Position numbers and translations under genes: made by a program | Assembly: GCF_003114835.2 (NCBI RefSeq) | Contig: NZ_AP025028.1 | Span: 2,570,001-2,634,000, forward strand | Length of the DNA: 64,000 bases | Direction: 5' to 3' | Origin: Leptospira kobayashii | GTDB lineage: Bacteria; Spirochaetota; Leptospiria; Leptospirales; Leptospiraceae | Shown: positions 8,615-17,066 of the stretch, piece after piece | How positions within the stretch are numbered: the first letter of the stretch is position 1 | Layout: the number at the start of each line of letters is the position of its first letter | Notes under the pieces: generated by a model | What the model saw: the letters and a program-made list of their open reading frames with translations, nothing else | Databases searched by the model: none | What the model was told of the DNA's origin: nothing

Positions 8615-10158
8615 ATCGATTTCTTCTTTTGCTGGGATTTTTTCGTATCATTGATATCAAACAAATTTCTCTTCACCTTAGATGACTGAGACTGTTTGTG
8701 ATTTTGGTTGTTACTTTGATGATGTTTCGGTTTGCCTTTCGATTCTTGCCCTTGCGGTTTGTGATCCCTTCTTTTCTGTCCTGAAAATTTTCCGGAATCC
8801 TTTCCTGAAGTTTTTTCAGTTCTAGCGTGATGCTCATGGTGTTCATGATGAGACATTTTCGCAGGAGGATGACTCGGGTGATCCGGCTTTTTACGATCCC
8901 GATCTCTTCCGCCTCTACCTTGTTTGTCGCCGCGTCCGCCTTTGCGATCTCTGTCATGAGGCTGGCCTTTCCTTTCCCCGGGAATGGTTTCCTCAGGAAA
9001 GGCAGGGATAAATTCGCCGACGGGAAATTCCAGATATGCTTCGTTGATTTCGCCCACAGGAAGTTTGGAATTCAGGTATTTTTCGATCCGTTCCAACTCG
9101 GTATAATCCGTCTCGGAACAAAGCCCGATGGAACTACCCTTTCTTCCCGCACGTGCCGTTCTACCGATACGGTGCACATAATTTTCAGCATCTTGAGGAA
9201 GATCATAATTATAAACAACATCTATGTTTTCGATATCGATACCGCGGGAGGCAACATCGGTTGCGATCAGATATTTGTATTTTCCCGCTTTGAAATCGCG
9301 AAGCAAACGAATTCTTTTTTTCTGATCCAGTTCGGAAGAAAGTCCTGTGGCTGTGATTCCGTATTTGCGGAGGCTGGATACGATCCTCGGAATATTCATC
9401 TTATAGTTCGTGAATATGATCCCCAAACCTTCGTAAGACGAATTGAGAAGTGAATTCACAAGATAAGGAAGTTTTTCATCACGTCCGAGATGCAAAAGAC
9501 TTTGATCTATTCTTTCGGTGATCACTTTTTCCGGATTGATATGAACTTCGATCGGATCTTCCAAATATTTGCTGGCAAGTCTAACCACTTCATAACTTAA
9601 GGTGGCGCTAAAAAGAAGACTTTGTTTTCTATTTTTGCATTTATGAAAGATGTATTTCAAATCTTGGACAAAACCCATATCGAACATTCTGTCCGCTTCG
9701 TCCAGGATCACAACTTTTACCGCATCCAAAGACAGGCCGTGATTTTTGACAAAGTCGATGAGTCTTCCGGGTGTAGCAACAATGATGCAAGCTTTGTTTC
9801 CGAGAGCTTCTTCCTGAGAACGATAGTCCGTTCCACCGATGATCGTTGCCACGCCGTAGTCGGTGAATTGCAAAAGTTTTTTCGCCTCTTCTCCGATTTG
9901 AATGGTGAGCTCGCGGGTGGGAGCAAGCACAAGCGCGTAAGGAAGTTTCTCTTCCTCTTCAGAGTTCAGTAACCTATGTAAGGTGGGAACCAAAAAAGCC
10001 ATCGTTTTTCCGGTTCCGGTCTGAGCAAGACCGGTCACATCTTTGCCTTCCATTGCAAATGGAATCGACTTTTCTTGGATGGGTGTTAGGTCAATGTAAC
10101 CGATTTTTTCTAATGCTTTGTGAAGAAGTTCGTGTAAGGGGAGTTCGGTAAATTTCAT
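8578..10158 (-). CDS. DEAD-box ATP-dependent RNA helicase (RhlE/DeaD type)
   Basis: All core motifs are present: Q motif (LTPIQEKSIPFAM), Walker A AQTGTGKT near residue 45, PTRELTIQIG, VATPGRLID, DEAD near 150, SAT near 183, and HRIGRTARAGRKG near 320. Such helicases unwind short RNA duplexes during ribosome assembly, mRNA decay or cold adaptation. Beyond about residue 375 is a low-complexity tail of 150 residues, rich in Gly/Arg/Asp (RDRKGGRGDKQGRGGRDRDR), then His-rich (SHHEHHEHH) and Lys/Gln-rich, likely an RNA-binding extension. The gene begins three bases after the methyltransferase stop. Confidence 0.95.
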   Translation of the reverse strand: MKFTELPLHELLHKALEKIGYIDLTPIQEKSIPFAMEGKDVTGLAQTGTGKTMAFLVPTLHRLLNSEEEEKLPYALVLAPTRELTIQIGEEAKKLLQFTDYGVATIIGGTDYRSQEEALGNKACIIVATPGRLIDFVKNHGLSLDAVKVVILDEADRMFDMGFVQDLKYIFHKCKNRKQSLLFSATLSYEVVRLASKYLEDPIEVHINPEKVITERIDQSLLHLGRDEKLPYLVNSLLNSSYEGLGIIFTNYKMNIPRIVSSLRKYGITATGLSSELDQKKRIRLLRDFKAGKYKYLIATDVASRGIDIENIDVVYNYDLPQDAENYVHRIGRTARAGRKGSSIGLCSETDYTELERIEKYLNSKLPVGEINEAYLEFPVGEFIPAFPEETIPGERKGQPHDRDRKGGRGDKQGRGGRDRDRKKPDHPSHPPAKMSHHEHHEHHARTEKTSGKDSGKFSGQKRRDHKPQGQESKGKPKHHQSNNQNHKQSQSSKVKRNLFDINDTKKSQQKKKSIWKRIISLFKKD

Positions 10159-10161
10159 AGA

Positions 10162-10962
10162 TTATTTTTTAATTGCGGCGACTTGAATCGTGTCGCCATA
10201 GCAGAATCGGTCTGAGTAGAATTTATACCCCAAAACAGGAAGTCTTCCTAGAAGACCTAAATCTCGGCTGGGGTGGTACGACATGGGTCTAGCATATTTC
10301 ACCGCGAACCCGAGGCTTGACAAGAGTTTTTTCAAAGAGCGCAAATCATAGTCAAAAAAGTGATCTCCCGGATGGGTGCGAAACCATTCGTCCGGATTGG
10401 TCTGAAAGCTAGGTCCGAAAAAAGAAGGAACTGCAAGAAAAACAACCCCTCCGGATTTGGTCCAAGACCCTAACCTTTCCCAAAGAGATTCTATATCGGA
10501 AATATGTTCCAGGACAAAGAAAGCGGCAATTACGTCCAAACTGTTTTTAAAACTTTCGGGTGGAATATCCAAAACGGATTTTTTTTCCACATCCAGGCCA
10601 AGTGTAACTTTAGAATATTCAACTTCTCTTTCGGAGAGTTCCAAACCTTGCACGGAGAATCCTATCTTTCTCGCTTCATCCAAAAAAAAACCGGCAGCAG
10701 AACCTATTTCCAAAAGCTTTTTTCCTTTCGGGTTATTTCCAAAAAGCGAGCGCAAAACTTTGATTCGGCGAGTAGCGAGATTACGCAGATTCGCTTCGTC
10801 CTCGTAGTATGTTTTTTTATACTGCGCCTGGTATTCTTCCATAAAATAGGAATCACCGTATTCTCTATAACTTGCTTTTTTAAATTTTAATATCCCTGTG
10901 TTCGAACAAATATCGTAGTACTCGGGAAATTTTTTATAAGGAACAAAGGAAAACAAACTCAA
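10162..10962 (-). CDS. Class I SAM-dependent methyltransferase
   Basis: The 266-residue protein has SAM-binding motif I, LLEIGSAAGFFLDEARKIG, the acidic end of strand 2 in VQGLELSERE, and VIAAFFVLEHISD as motif IV, followed by GGVVFLAVPSF. An N-terminal stretch with a Cys (YYDICSNTGILKF) resembles the start of Methyltransf_11/23 enzymes that modify small molecules, lipids or sugars, but the substrate cannot be read from the sequence. It starts with TTG at 10962, overlapping the TPR gene stop (TTGA), so translation is coupled. Confidence 0.88.
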   Translation of the reverse strand: MSLFSFVPYKKFPEYYDICSNTGILKFKKASYREYGDSYFMEEYQAQYKKTYYEDEANLRNLATRRIKVLRSLFGNNPKGKKLLEIGSAAGFFLDEARKIGFSVQGLELSEREVEYSKVTLGLDVEKKSVLDIPPESFKNSLDVIAAFFVLEHISDIESLWERLGSWTKSGGVVFLAVPSFFGPSFQTNPDEWFRTHPGDHFFDYDLRSLKKLLSSLGFAVKYARPMSYHPSRDLGLLGRLPVLGYKFYSDRFCYGDTIQVAAIKK

Positions 10963-13079
10963 AAGAAAGTCCGCTTCTTGGATTCCAAAGCCTTCTCGTA
11001 ACCTGCACGAGCAGCTCTTTTGTTTTCGTAAGCTTCCGTCAAACTGGGATTGAGATCGATTGCCATCTGAAATTCCTGAAGAGCTCTTTTGAACTCTCCG
11101 TTCTTAAAATAACATACACCCAAATAATTATGGGCTTTCGCGGCAATGGAAGGCGACACGTCGGAACGAACAACGGTTGTTAGTTCATCTACCGCTTTTT
11201 CCCGATCCATAAGGGAACCGGAATCGATCAGTATCTTGGAAAGAACAAGTCTTGATTCCATATCTTCCGGATCTATATGAGAAGCGCGGAACGCTTCTTC
11301 TTTTGCCTTTCTGGATTGGCTTCCGTTTCCGCCCTCTGCATAGGTAAGAGCCAATTTTCTATGAGCGAGTTTGATTTCTTTCGGGTCTTTGGAATTTTCC
11401 AAAACATAAACAAGGCTTTTTTCCGCGGAAGGATAACTTCTGGTTTGGATGTATGCGTCCGCAAGTTTGATCCTTGCTTCATGAAGATCTTTTTTTTCGG
11501 AAAGGACTTCTTCATATTCCGCAATGGCTTCGTTATAATATTTTTGTTCCAGATAATAATCGGCGATCGCCAAACGGGAAGGCAGGTGATTTGGATCAAG
11601 AGCGCTCGCCTTTCGGAGTTCTTCGATTGCTTTGGTAGGCATTCCCGCATGCAAATAAGCTATTCCCAGATTGTAACGCGCCGATTGGTTTTTAGGATTG
11701 AGAGCTATGGCACCCTCGAAAGATTGAATGGATTCCGTAAAGCGCTCCATTTCATCCAGAATGATTCCCAGGTTCACATAAGCCGTTTCCGAATAACTGT
11801 CGCCAGGCGTCATTCGGATGATTCTGCGGAACAAATTTTCCGCCTCAACCAATTCGCCTTTTTTATAATAGAGTTCGGAAAGTGCGAAAAGGGAGTCAGT
11901 ATCATTCGGCTTGAGTAAGATCGCTTTTTTCAAAGCTTGGATGGCAAGAGAAGATTGCCCCATGGAAGTGAATGCTTCCGCAATAAAACGATATATTTCC
12001 GGCTCGTTGGAATTTGAATCCAAAGCTTTTTGAAAGAACTTTGCCGCCTCTTCCGGATTTTTTCTTTTTAGAAAAATCAAACCGAGGTTGTAATAATTTT
12101 TTGCATCCGCAGGACGAAGCCTTGCCGCCTCTCGGAAATAGTATTCCGCCCGGTCGTAGTCTTCTCTGGAATAAAAAATAGATCCCAAATGTCCGTAGGA
12201 AAGTGCGGCTACATTCGAGCTGGGAGAAGCAAGTGCTGCCTTTTGAAACTCTTCAATCGCTTCGGGTAATTTCCCCTGTTTGTAATAACTGATAGCAAGA
12301 TTGTAAGAAAGAACAGGATCGTTCGGTGCCAAAGATTGCCCTTCTTTATAAGCATCAATGGCTGCTTTCGGATCACCTATTTCCTGATAAAGATTTCCGG
12401 TAAGCAGCGCAACCCTTGCATCATTCGGAGCGATTTCTTTCGCTTTCGCAGCGGCTTTTCTAGCTTCTTCGAATTTACCGGAATGTTTGAATGCCAAAGC
12501 AAGATTGTAGTAGGCAAAATAATTTTTAGGATCGTATTGGATCGCTTTTTCCAATCTTTCGATGGAGCTGATATAACGCCCCGCTTCGTCAAACATCACA
12601 CCTAGAACGGTGAGTGCGACCGATTTGTCTTCATCTTTGCCAGGGGTGTTTAAAAATTCTTCGCAAACACGAAATGCCTTGTTCACATAACGGTCATGAT
12701 ACGAATTCAGGCAATTGGCAAGATCCGAATTGATGGAATCTTTCGGAAGATAGGATTTGTCCAGAAGAAGTTCCAAGGATTTTTTGTCTTGGGGAAGTCC
12801 TCTTAGGGACTTGGCAAGTTCTTCGGGATCCGTTTTCTTATAATAATAAAAATAATAAACCGCAGAGGTCGCTGCTACAGCTAACAAAAGAATGATGGTA
12901 AGCCAAAAGAAAAAAGAAAGAACGGGTTGTCTGGTTTCGGTATTAGAACCGTAAGTGGACTCTTCCGCACGAGGATCCCTTCCCAGATTCCTTAAGTAAG
13001 GATCTTCCTTGTAGTAGCTGGGTTGGGAAGAGTTCCTGTCCTCTTCCATTCGGAATCTGTTTTTCTGGATCGGGTCCAT
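10959..13079 (-). CDS. Membrane-anchored TPR-repeat protein
   Basis: A cytoplasmic N-terminus of about 50 residues is followed by one transmembrane helix (LSFFFWLTIILLLAVAATSAV). The rest is about fifteen tetratricopeptide repeats, recognisable as A..LG..Y...G....A...Y..AL.L.P units (for example AYYNLALAFKHSGKFEEARK and YNLGIAYLHAGMPTKAIEEL). TPR arrays are protein-protein scaffolds; here the array faces the periplasm if the helix acts as a signal anchor. The neighbours are nusB upstream and the methyltransferase downstream. The partner is unknown. Confidence 0.92.
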   Translation of the reverse strand: MDPIQKNRFRMEEDRNSSQPSYYKEDPYLRNLGRDPRAEESTYGSNTETRQPVLSFFFWLTIILLLAVAATSAVYYFYYYKKTDPEELAKSLRGLPQDKKSLELLLDKSYLPKDSINSDLANCLNSYHDRYVNKAFRVCEEFLNTPGKDEDKSVALTVLGVMFDEAGRYISSIERLEKAIQYDPKNYFAYYNLALAFKHSGKFEEARKAAAKAKEIAPNDARVALLTGNLYQEIGDPKAAIDAYKEGQSLAPNDPVLSYNLAISYYKQGKLPEAIEEFQKAALASPSSNVAALSYGHLGSIFYSREDYDRAEYYFREAARLRPADAKNYYNLGLIFLKRKNPEEAAKFFQKALDSNSNEPEIYRFIAEAFTSMGQSSLAIQALKKAILLKPNDTDSLFALSELYYKKGELVEAENLFRRIIRMTPGDSYSETAYVNLGIILDEMERFTESIQSFEGAIALNPKNQSARYNLGIAYLHAGMPTKAIEELRKASALDPNHLPSRLAIADYYLEQKYYNEAIAEYEEVLSEKKDLHEARIKLADAYIQTRSYPSAEKSLVYVLENSKDPKEIKLAHRKLALTYAEGGNGSQSRKAKEEAFRASHIDPEDMESRLVLSKILIDSGSLMDREKAVDELTTVVRSDVSPSIAAKAHNYLGVCYFKNGEFKRALQEFQMAIDLNPSLTEAYENKRAARAGYEKALESKKRTFF

Positions 13080-13090
13080 CTGCCTCTACC

Positions 13091-13513
13091 CTAGTTAGGA
13101 TTTTTCGCCAAGATCTCTTTTTTGTAAAAAGCGTCTAACAAACCATTAATGAAATTCGCCGATTCGTCCGTTTCAAATTCCTTTGCCAATTCGACTGCCT
13201 CGTTGATCACAACCGGCGCCGCAAGGAATGGTTCCTTTTTTAGACTCAAAATGGAAAGACGGAGGATACAACGGTTCACAACGGAAATCCGCGATAATTC
13301 CCAATTTTCGGAATATTTCTTAATTAGAGTATCGATCTCTTCCCGGTTTTCCACCACTCCTTTCACCAGAAAGATGGCGTAGTCCTTTTCTTCTTTGGAG
13401 GTTTTTTTGTCGTACCAGTCGAACTTCATCGCTTTGGAAGGTTCGACTCCGACCAGGTCTATTTGATAAAGGCACATCAGTGCCAAAGAACGTCCTGTAT
13501 GGCGGGAACTCAT
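13091..13513 (-). CDS. nusB: Transcription antitermination factor NusB
   Basis: NusB with NusE (S10) binds boxA RNA to allow antitermination on rRNA operons. The 140-residue all-helical protein shows family features: [19 protein letters not shown] at the N-terminus (RNA-binding Arg-rich helix), [21 protein letters not shown], and [15 protein letters not shown] followed by [12 protein letters not shown]. The length is normal. Its ATG overlaps the ribH stop by four bases, the ribH-nusB arrangement common in bacteria. Confidence 0.96.
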   Translation of the reverse strand: MSSRHTGRSLALMCLYQIDLVGVEPSKAMKFDWYDKKTSKEEKDYAIFLVKGVVENREEIDTLIKKYSENWELSRISVVNRCILRLSILSLKKEPFLAAPVVINEAVELAKEFETDESANFINGLLDAFYKKEILAKNPN

Positions 13514-13983
13514 CCTAACTCACGAAACAAATTTGCCATCTCGATCGCAGTCGTTGCTGCTTCGTAACCTTTGTTTCCTGCTTTGGTCCCTGCTCTCTCT
13601 ACCGCTTGTTCGATGGTTTCCGTGGTCAAAACTCCGAAGATAACCGGGATCTGAGCACCAATGGCCAGATTTCCCACTTTTGCCGCTTCTCCTGCTACCA
13701 AATCATAATGTGAGGTAGCTCCGCGAATCACGGCGCCGAGGCAGGTGATCGCCGAAAAAGAAAACTTTTTGGAGCTGAGTACTTTCGAAACAGTAGCGGG
13801 AAGTTCATAAGCGCCGGGAACATAAATCACTGTTACATCCGATTCCGCGATTCCATGTTGGCGGTAAGCATCCAAAGCCCCTTTCAAAAGGCTTTCGGTA
13901 ATAAATTCATTGAATTTGGAAACGATCACACAATGTTTTTGACCGCTCCCAATACGATTTCCTTCAATTCGAATATGTGTCAT
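13510..13983 (-). CDS. ribH: 6,7-dimethyl-8-ribityllumazine synthase
   Basis: RibH condenses 5-amino-6-ribitylaminouracil with dihydroxybutanone phosphate in the penultimate step of riboflavin synthesis. The family motifs are visible: [52 protein letters not shown] with the catalytic His, [16 protein letters not shown] and [21 protein letters not shown] use the ATG at 13983 (157 residues, the normal length); the open frame upstream adds residues not expected in the family and overlaps the small gene before it. Confidence 0.96.
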   Translation of the reverse strand: MTHIRIEGNRIGSGQKHCVIVSKFNEFITESLLKGALDAYRQHGIAESDVTVIYVPGAYELPATVSKVLSSKKFSFSAITCLGAVIRGATSHYDLVAGEAAKVGNLAIGAQIPVIFGVLTTETIEQAVERAGTKAGNKGYEAATTAIEMANLFRELG

Positions 13984-14008
13984 GTAATTCCAAGGTAACA
14001 GAGGGGTT

Positions 14009-14158
14009 TTATTTCGCAAGACGAATGACAAGTGTGATCTTGCCTTCCGGATTTTCCACCACTTCAAATCCGTCTTTTTCCAAGGCTTTTTTCGCCCGAT
14101 ACAAAGCCAGATTGACTACATTCTCCCTAGAAGCCGATTGTTCCTTTCTTTTCAACAT
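14009..14158 (-). CDS. Small basic protein upstream of ribH
   Basis: A 49-residue protein starting [20 protein letters not shown]. The ATG at 14158 has AGAGG eight bases upstream; a longer frame from 14203 lacks a ribosome-binding site. The sequence predicts a helix ([19 protein letters not shown]) followed by two strands ([19 protein letters not shown]), so it could be a compact helix/beta-hairpin protein. I do not recognise the family. It probably leads the ribH-nusB string, 25 bases before ribH. Confidence 0.6.
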   Translation of the reverse strand: MLKRKEQSASRENVVNLALYRAKKALEKDGFEVVENPEGKITLVIRLAK

Positions 14159-14260
14159 AAAAGAACCTCTGTATGTTTGAAGATCGGCTGGATAACATGG
14201 CATTCTTAAATCTCATTCGCTTTACAAACTGGAAATGATCCCGAGTTATGTCCTATAGGC

Positions 14261-14713
14261 ATGAAAAAGAAACAGACTCAGGCAAAGAAGAAAGCCAAAG
14301 CACCTAAAAAGAGAAAACCGATTGTTTATTCCGAAAAAGACTTTGAAGTAAAACCCTCCTCGGTTCCGGGAATCGGAATGGGACTTTTCACAAAACAGAC
14401 ATTATACAAAGGCGATACTGTAGGTTATTATCAGGGAAAAATCATAACTGACGATGAGGCGGAATCTCCTAAATATGTGGATTCCAAATACCTGTTATGG
14501 ATTTGTAAGGATTGGTGGATTTACGGAGAAGGAAAACTTTCCAATTACACCCGATTTATCAATCACTCCGGCAAACCGAATGCCGAGCTAGTAACTTCCG
14601 TTCGTTGGAAGACTGCAAGATTCAAAGTATTAAAGACAATTCCCGAAGGCAAAGAAATCTTTTTTGATTATGGAAAGGATTATTGGGATAATGTCGACTT
14701 CAAGCCGAAGTAA
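14261..14713 (+). CDS. SET-domain protein (putative protein-lysine methyltransferase)
   Basis: After a Lys-rich tail of about 20 residues comes a compact SET domain: [20 protein letters not shown] at its start, [13 protein letters not shown] in the middle, [11 protein letters not shown] (the NHS motif that binds SAM near residue 104) and [11 protein letters not shown] (the catalytic-site Tyr near residue 130). SET enzymes transfer methyl groups from SAM to lysine side chains. Bacterial ones are often small, as here (150 residues). The target protein is unknown. It is divergently oriented from the ribH string. Confidence 0.9.
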   Translation: MKKKQTQAKKKAKAPKKRKPIVYSEKDFEVKPSSVPGIGMGLFTKQTLYKGDTVGYYQGKIITDDEAESPKYVDSKYLLWICKDWWIYGEGKLSNYTRFINHSGKPNAELVTSVRWKTARFKVLKTIPEGKEIFFDYGKDYWDNVDFKPK

Positions 14714-14748
14714 CGGATCTATTTAAATACCCGTTTCAAAAGAACAGA

Positions 14749-14768
14749 ACTTGGCCACAGGGCCAAGT
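14749..14768 (-). terminator. Stem-loop between convergent genes
   Basis: ACTTGGCC/GGCCAAGT forms a perfect 8-bp stem with a four-base loop. On the minus strand it is followed by TCTGTTCTTTTG, a weak T-rich tract, so it may end the transcript of the small gene at 14842-15048 and possibly also that of the SET gene from the other side. Confidence 0.55.
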
Positions 14769-14841
14769 GAGAACATAGATACACGCAAAAACCAATTTCC
14801 GATCAATTCCCTACCGGAGGTCTCTTTCGCCAAACGACAAT

Positions 14842-15048
14842 CTAAAGAAGATTGCTGTGGTGTGGAGTCAGCTTGGTGTATGAAGGTTTGGAATCAAACT
14901 TTTCCAACTCTTCCGCATAACGGATGATAGCATCACCCAAACGAAATGGTCCTTCTGGTTTTTCCATGTGAGTCCATGCACAAAGCACAAAGTTCACTCC
15001 GAAAAATAAGAGGGAAAGAAACAAAGGAAGTCGAATCGAAAGTGCCAT
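14842..15048 (-). CDS. Small membrane or secreted hypothetical protein
   Basis: A 68-residue protein with a hydrophobic N-terminus (SIRLPLFLSLLFFGVNFVLC) that is either a signal peptide or a single membrane helix. The polar rest includes RLGDAIIRYAEELEKF. The start has a strong GGAGG, so this is likely a real gene. I do not recognise the family. Its upstream region carries the 15-bp palindrome also found upstream of the perR-like gene, hinting at peroxide or metal control. Confidence 0.7.
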   Translation of the reverse strand: MALSIRLPLFLSLLFFGVNFVLCAWTHMEKPEGPFRLGDAIIRYAEELEKFDSKPSYTKLTPHHSNLL

Positions 15049-15102
15049 AAAGTTCCTCCCAACAAGTCCAGTTTGGAAAACCCCGTTTCCTTGACAAGTC
15101 CA

Positions 15103-15117
15103 TTAGAATGGTTCTAA
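15103..15117. promoter_or_regulatory. PerR/Fur-like operator (perfect palindrome)
   Basis: TTAGAATGGTTCTAA is a perfect 6-3-6 inverted repeat located 55 bases upstream of the small membrane-protein gene. Its AGAATGNTTC core recurs twice in the perR/flavin reductase intergenic region (22543 and 22585). It resembles Per-box and Fur-box architecture. Binding is inferred. Confidence 0.5.
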
Positions 15118-15149
15118 GCAGTTTACACGAGAATTTGCTATCGGATCGA

Positions 15150-15327
15150 CCCCTATTTCTGTGGGCGCCTCGAAGGCCGTCCTAATAGAAAAAAAGGACG
15201 ATAGCCTCGACCGGGCTCTTCAGCGACTCCGCCTACCGGCTTCGGTCCTACGGACGACGTCCTTCGGCCGTCCCGCTTGCGATCCCTGGCGCGGGGGTTT
15301 ATCGGAGAAGGAGTTTTTGGAATACTA
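15150..15327. other. GC-rich structured stretch beside dispersed repeat copy 2
   Basis: This stretch is much more GC-rich than its surroundings and is full of self-complementary segments, for example GGACGACGTCC near 15255 and CGGCTTCGG/CCTTCGGCCG. A 65-codon open frame crosses it but has no ribosome-binding site and an atypical Arg/Leu-rich translation, so I do not call a gene. It occupies the same position relative to the repeat as the block at 1850-1925. Confidence 0.4.
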
Positions 15328-15460
15328 TCCCCGCCCTATCGACATTGGGTGGGGTTAACCACCCGCCACCCAATGCGGTTCATTTAACACAAATTTGTCG
15401 GCTATGCAAATCGATTTCCTTTTCAAGGAAATTTTTTACAAATAAGTTCGCCTTTTTGCC
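15328..15460 (+). repeat. Dispersed intergenic repeat, copy 2
   Basis: Same element as at 1988-2120 and in the same orientation, with identical total length (133) and identical spacing (68) between the blocks. The 5' block (15328-15375) contains ATTGGGTGG and CCACCCAAT as inverted arms; the 3' block (15444-15460) is AAGTTCGCCTTTTTGCC. The central 68 bases share little with copy 1 beyond the first 20. It ends 17 bases from the 3' end of the GH57 gene. Confidence 0.85.
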
Positions 15461-15476
15461 TAAGAGATCTTATCTT

Positions 15477-17066
15477 CTAACAAAAATCGCTGATTTGAAT
15501 ATCGGGAAATAGGTTGTGTTCGGATTCTATCTTCGCGAGCGAAGCTTCATCTATCTTTCCGGTTTCCAACATCGATTTCAGATGTAAAAACAAATTGGAA
15601 TGAACATTGGTTCTGCGAACTGCATAATCAACCATTGTCCCCGTTTTCATAATGAAAGCCCAATCGGAACTTTGCAAAAGCAAGATTTCCCTTCCCATCT
15701 GTTTGAGAACTCGGATAACCAACGGATCTTTGGAATCTTTCAACTCGCTCGCTTTATGAAACATGTCGATGGATAAAGAATGGATATGTTTGTAAATCCA
15801 ATCATTGGAAGGATTCAACCAGACATCTCCGTATCCGTTCTCTCCCCAACTGGACATCTGCATCTTTACCGACTGAACTTTAGGAACAACCCTCGTTGCC
15901 TCCAAAGGATGAATGGGCCGAATCACACTCTGATCAAAATGCATTTTTTTGAATAAAAACTCGATGAACTGAGGACCTTCATACCACCAATGACCGTACA
16001 ACTCAGCGTCATACGGAGATACTATGATAGCAGGCTGTTTATTTTCGGAATACAAAGCCTCGGCCTGAGCGATTCTATTTCTTAAAAAATCTTCCGCATG
16101 ATTGCCGCAAACTTCCATCGCATCATCCGGATGATAATATTCTTTATAAGCGGTTTTACCCGTGATTTTATGATATTTGATTCCAGTATTGATTCTGATT
16201 CCGTTGGAATGCAGAAACGGTTCAATATAATTATAATCCAAATCATGTCCGATGTCCCGATAATATTCCCGGTAATGAAAATCTCCCGGATAACCGTCAA
16301 TCGAACTCCATACCTGACGTGAGCTCTCCGTATCTCGTCCGAAAGCGAACACTCCGTACCCTACTTCGACAGGAGAATAGACTCCAAACATCGGTCTAGG
16401 ACTCGCGTGATTTATCCCGTGAGTATCCACAAAAAAATAACGAAAACCTTCTTTGTCCAAGTCGTCTTCCAGTCCGGGGTAGTATCCGCATTCGGAAAGC
16501 CAAATCCCTTTCGGGTCGCGTCCCCAAATCTTACGAAACGTCCGCCTACCATTTCTTAGTTGGGAGCGAATGATACTGGGTTCCGACCCGTAAAAAGGAA
16601 GAAAACCATGCGTAGCGGGACTTGTTATGATCTCCAGATTCCCCGATTCCACAAAAGGTAAAAACTGTTTTGTCAAATCTCCTTTTGTTTCCTCGAAAAC
16701 GGAAAGACTATCTTCAAAATGAGAAAGATAATAATCGGATAAATAATTCAGATGAGGATCGAACTTGGTTCTTTTTTTTTCTTCTCTGGCAAGAGAGATT
16801 AGATTTTTTATATATTTACGAAATTGATTTTGAAGATATTCATCCACAAGCATGGAAGACAATGTAGGAGTAAAAGACATTGTAATCCGAAACGGAACAT
16901 TTTCTTTTTTTAAATTTTGAAATACACGGATCAAAGGAATATAGGTTTCCAAAATCGCTTCGTTCAACCAATTTTCTTCAATGAACGGTTGATCATACCC
17001 AGGATGCCTAACAAAAGGAAGGTGGGCATGCAACATCAGTAATAAATAACCTTTAGGGTCTGTCAT
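15477..17066 (-). CDS. GH57 family 1,4-alpha-glucan branching enzyme
   Basis: The 529-residue protein is a GH57 enzyme with the (beta/alpha)7 barrel and C-terminal helical DUF1957-type domain. Motifs: MLHAHLPFVRHPG near the N-terminus, GIWLSECGYYPG with the catalytic Glu near residue 189, and SPYDAELYGHWWYEGP with the catalytic Asp near 352. GH57 branching enzymes cut alpha-1,4 chains and re-join them in alpha-1,6 linkage, making branched glycogen-like polymer. It overlaps the DUF4912 gene by ATGA, a pairing seen in many bacteria. Confidence 0.93.
   Translation of the reverse strand: MTDPKGYLLLMLHAHLPFVRHPGYDQPFIEENWLNEAILETYIPLIRVFQNLKKENVPFRITMSFTPTLSSMLVDEYLQNQFRKYIKNLISLAREEKKRTKFDPHLNYLSDYYLSHFEDSLSVFEETKGDLTKQFLPFVESGNLEIITSPATHGFLPFYGSEPSIIRSQLRNGRRTFRKIWGRDPKGIWLSECGYYPGLEDDLDKEGFRYFFVDTHGINHASPRPMFGVYSPVEVGYGVFAFGRDTESSRQVWSSIDGYPGDFHYREYYRDIGHDLDYNYIEPFLHSNGIRINTGIKYHKITGKTAYKEYYHPDDAMEVCGNHAEDFLRNRIAQAEALYSENKQPAIIVSPYDAELYGHWWYEGPQFIEFLFKKMHFDQSVIRPIHPLEATRVVPKVQSVKMQMSSWGENGYGDVWLNPSNDWIYKHIHSLSIDMFHKASELKDSKDPLVIRVLKQMGREILLLQSSDWAFIMKTGTMVDYAVRRTNVHSNLFLHLKSMLETGKIDEASLAKIESEHNLFPDIQISDFC

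Noticed and set aside
8827..9453. Long plus-strand frame opposite the helicase gene
   Set aside because: It lies wholly inside a conserved DEAD-box gene with all motifs on the minus strand; the plus translation has no recognisable features.
11277..11918. 213-codon plus-strand frame opposite the TPR gene
   Set aside because: The minus strand encodes a regular TPR array over the whole stretch; the plus frame is a shadow of its codon pattern.
15161..15358. 65-codon open frame in the GC-rich block before repeat copy 2
   Set aside because: No ribosome-binding site, and the frame runs into the dispersed repeat; it looks like a by-product of GC-rich composition.
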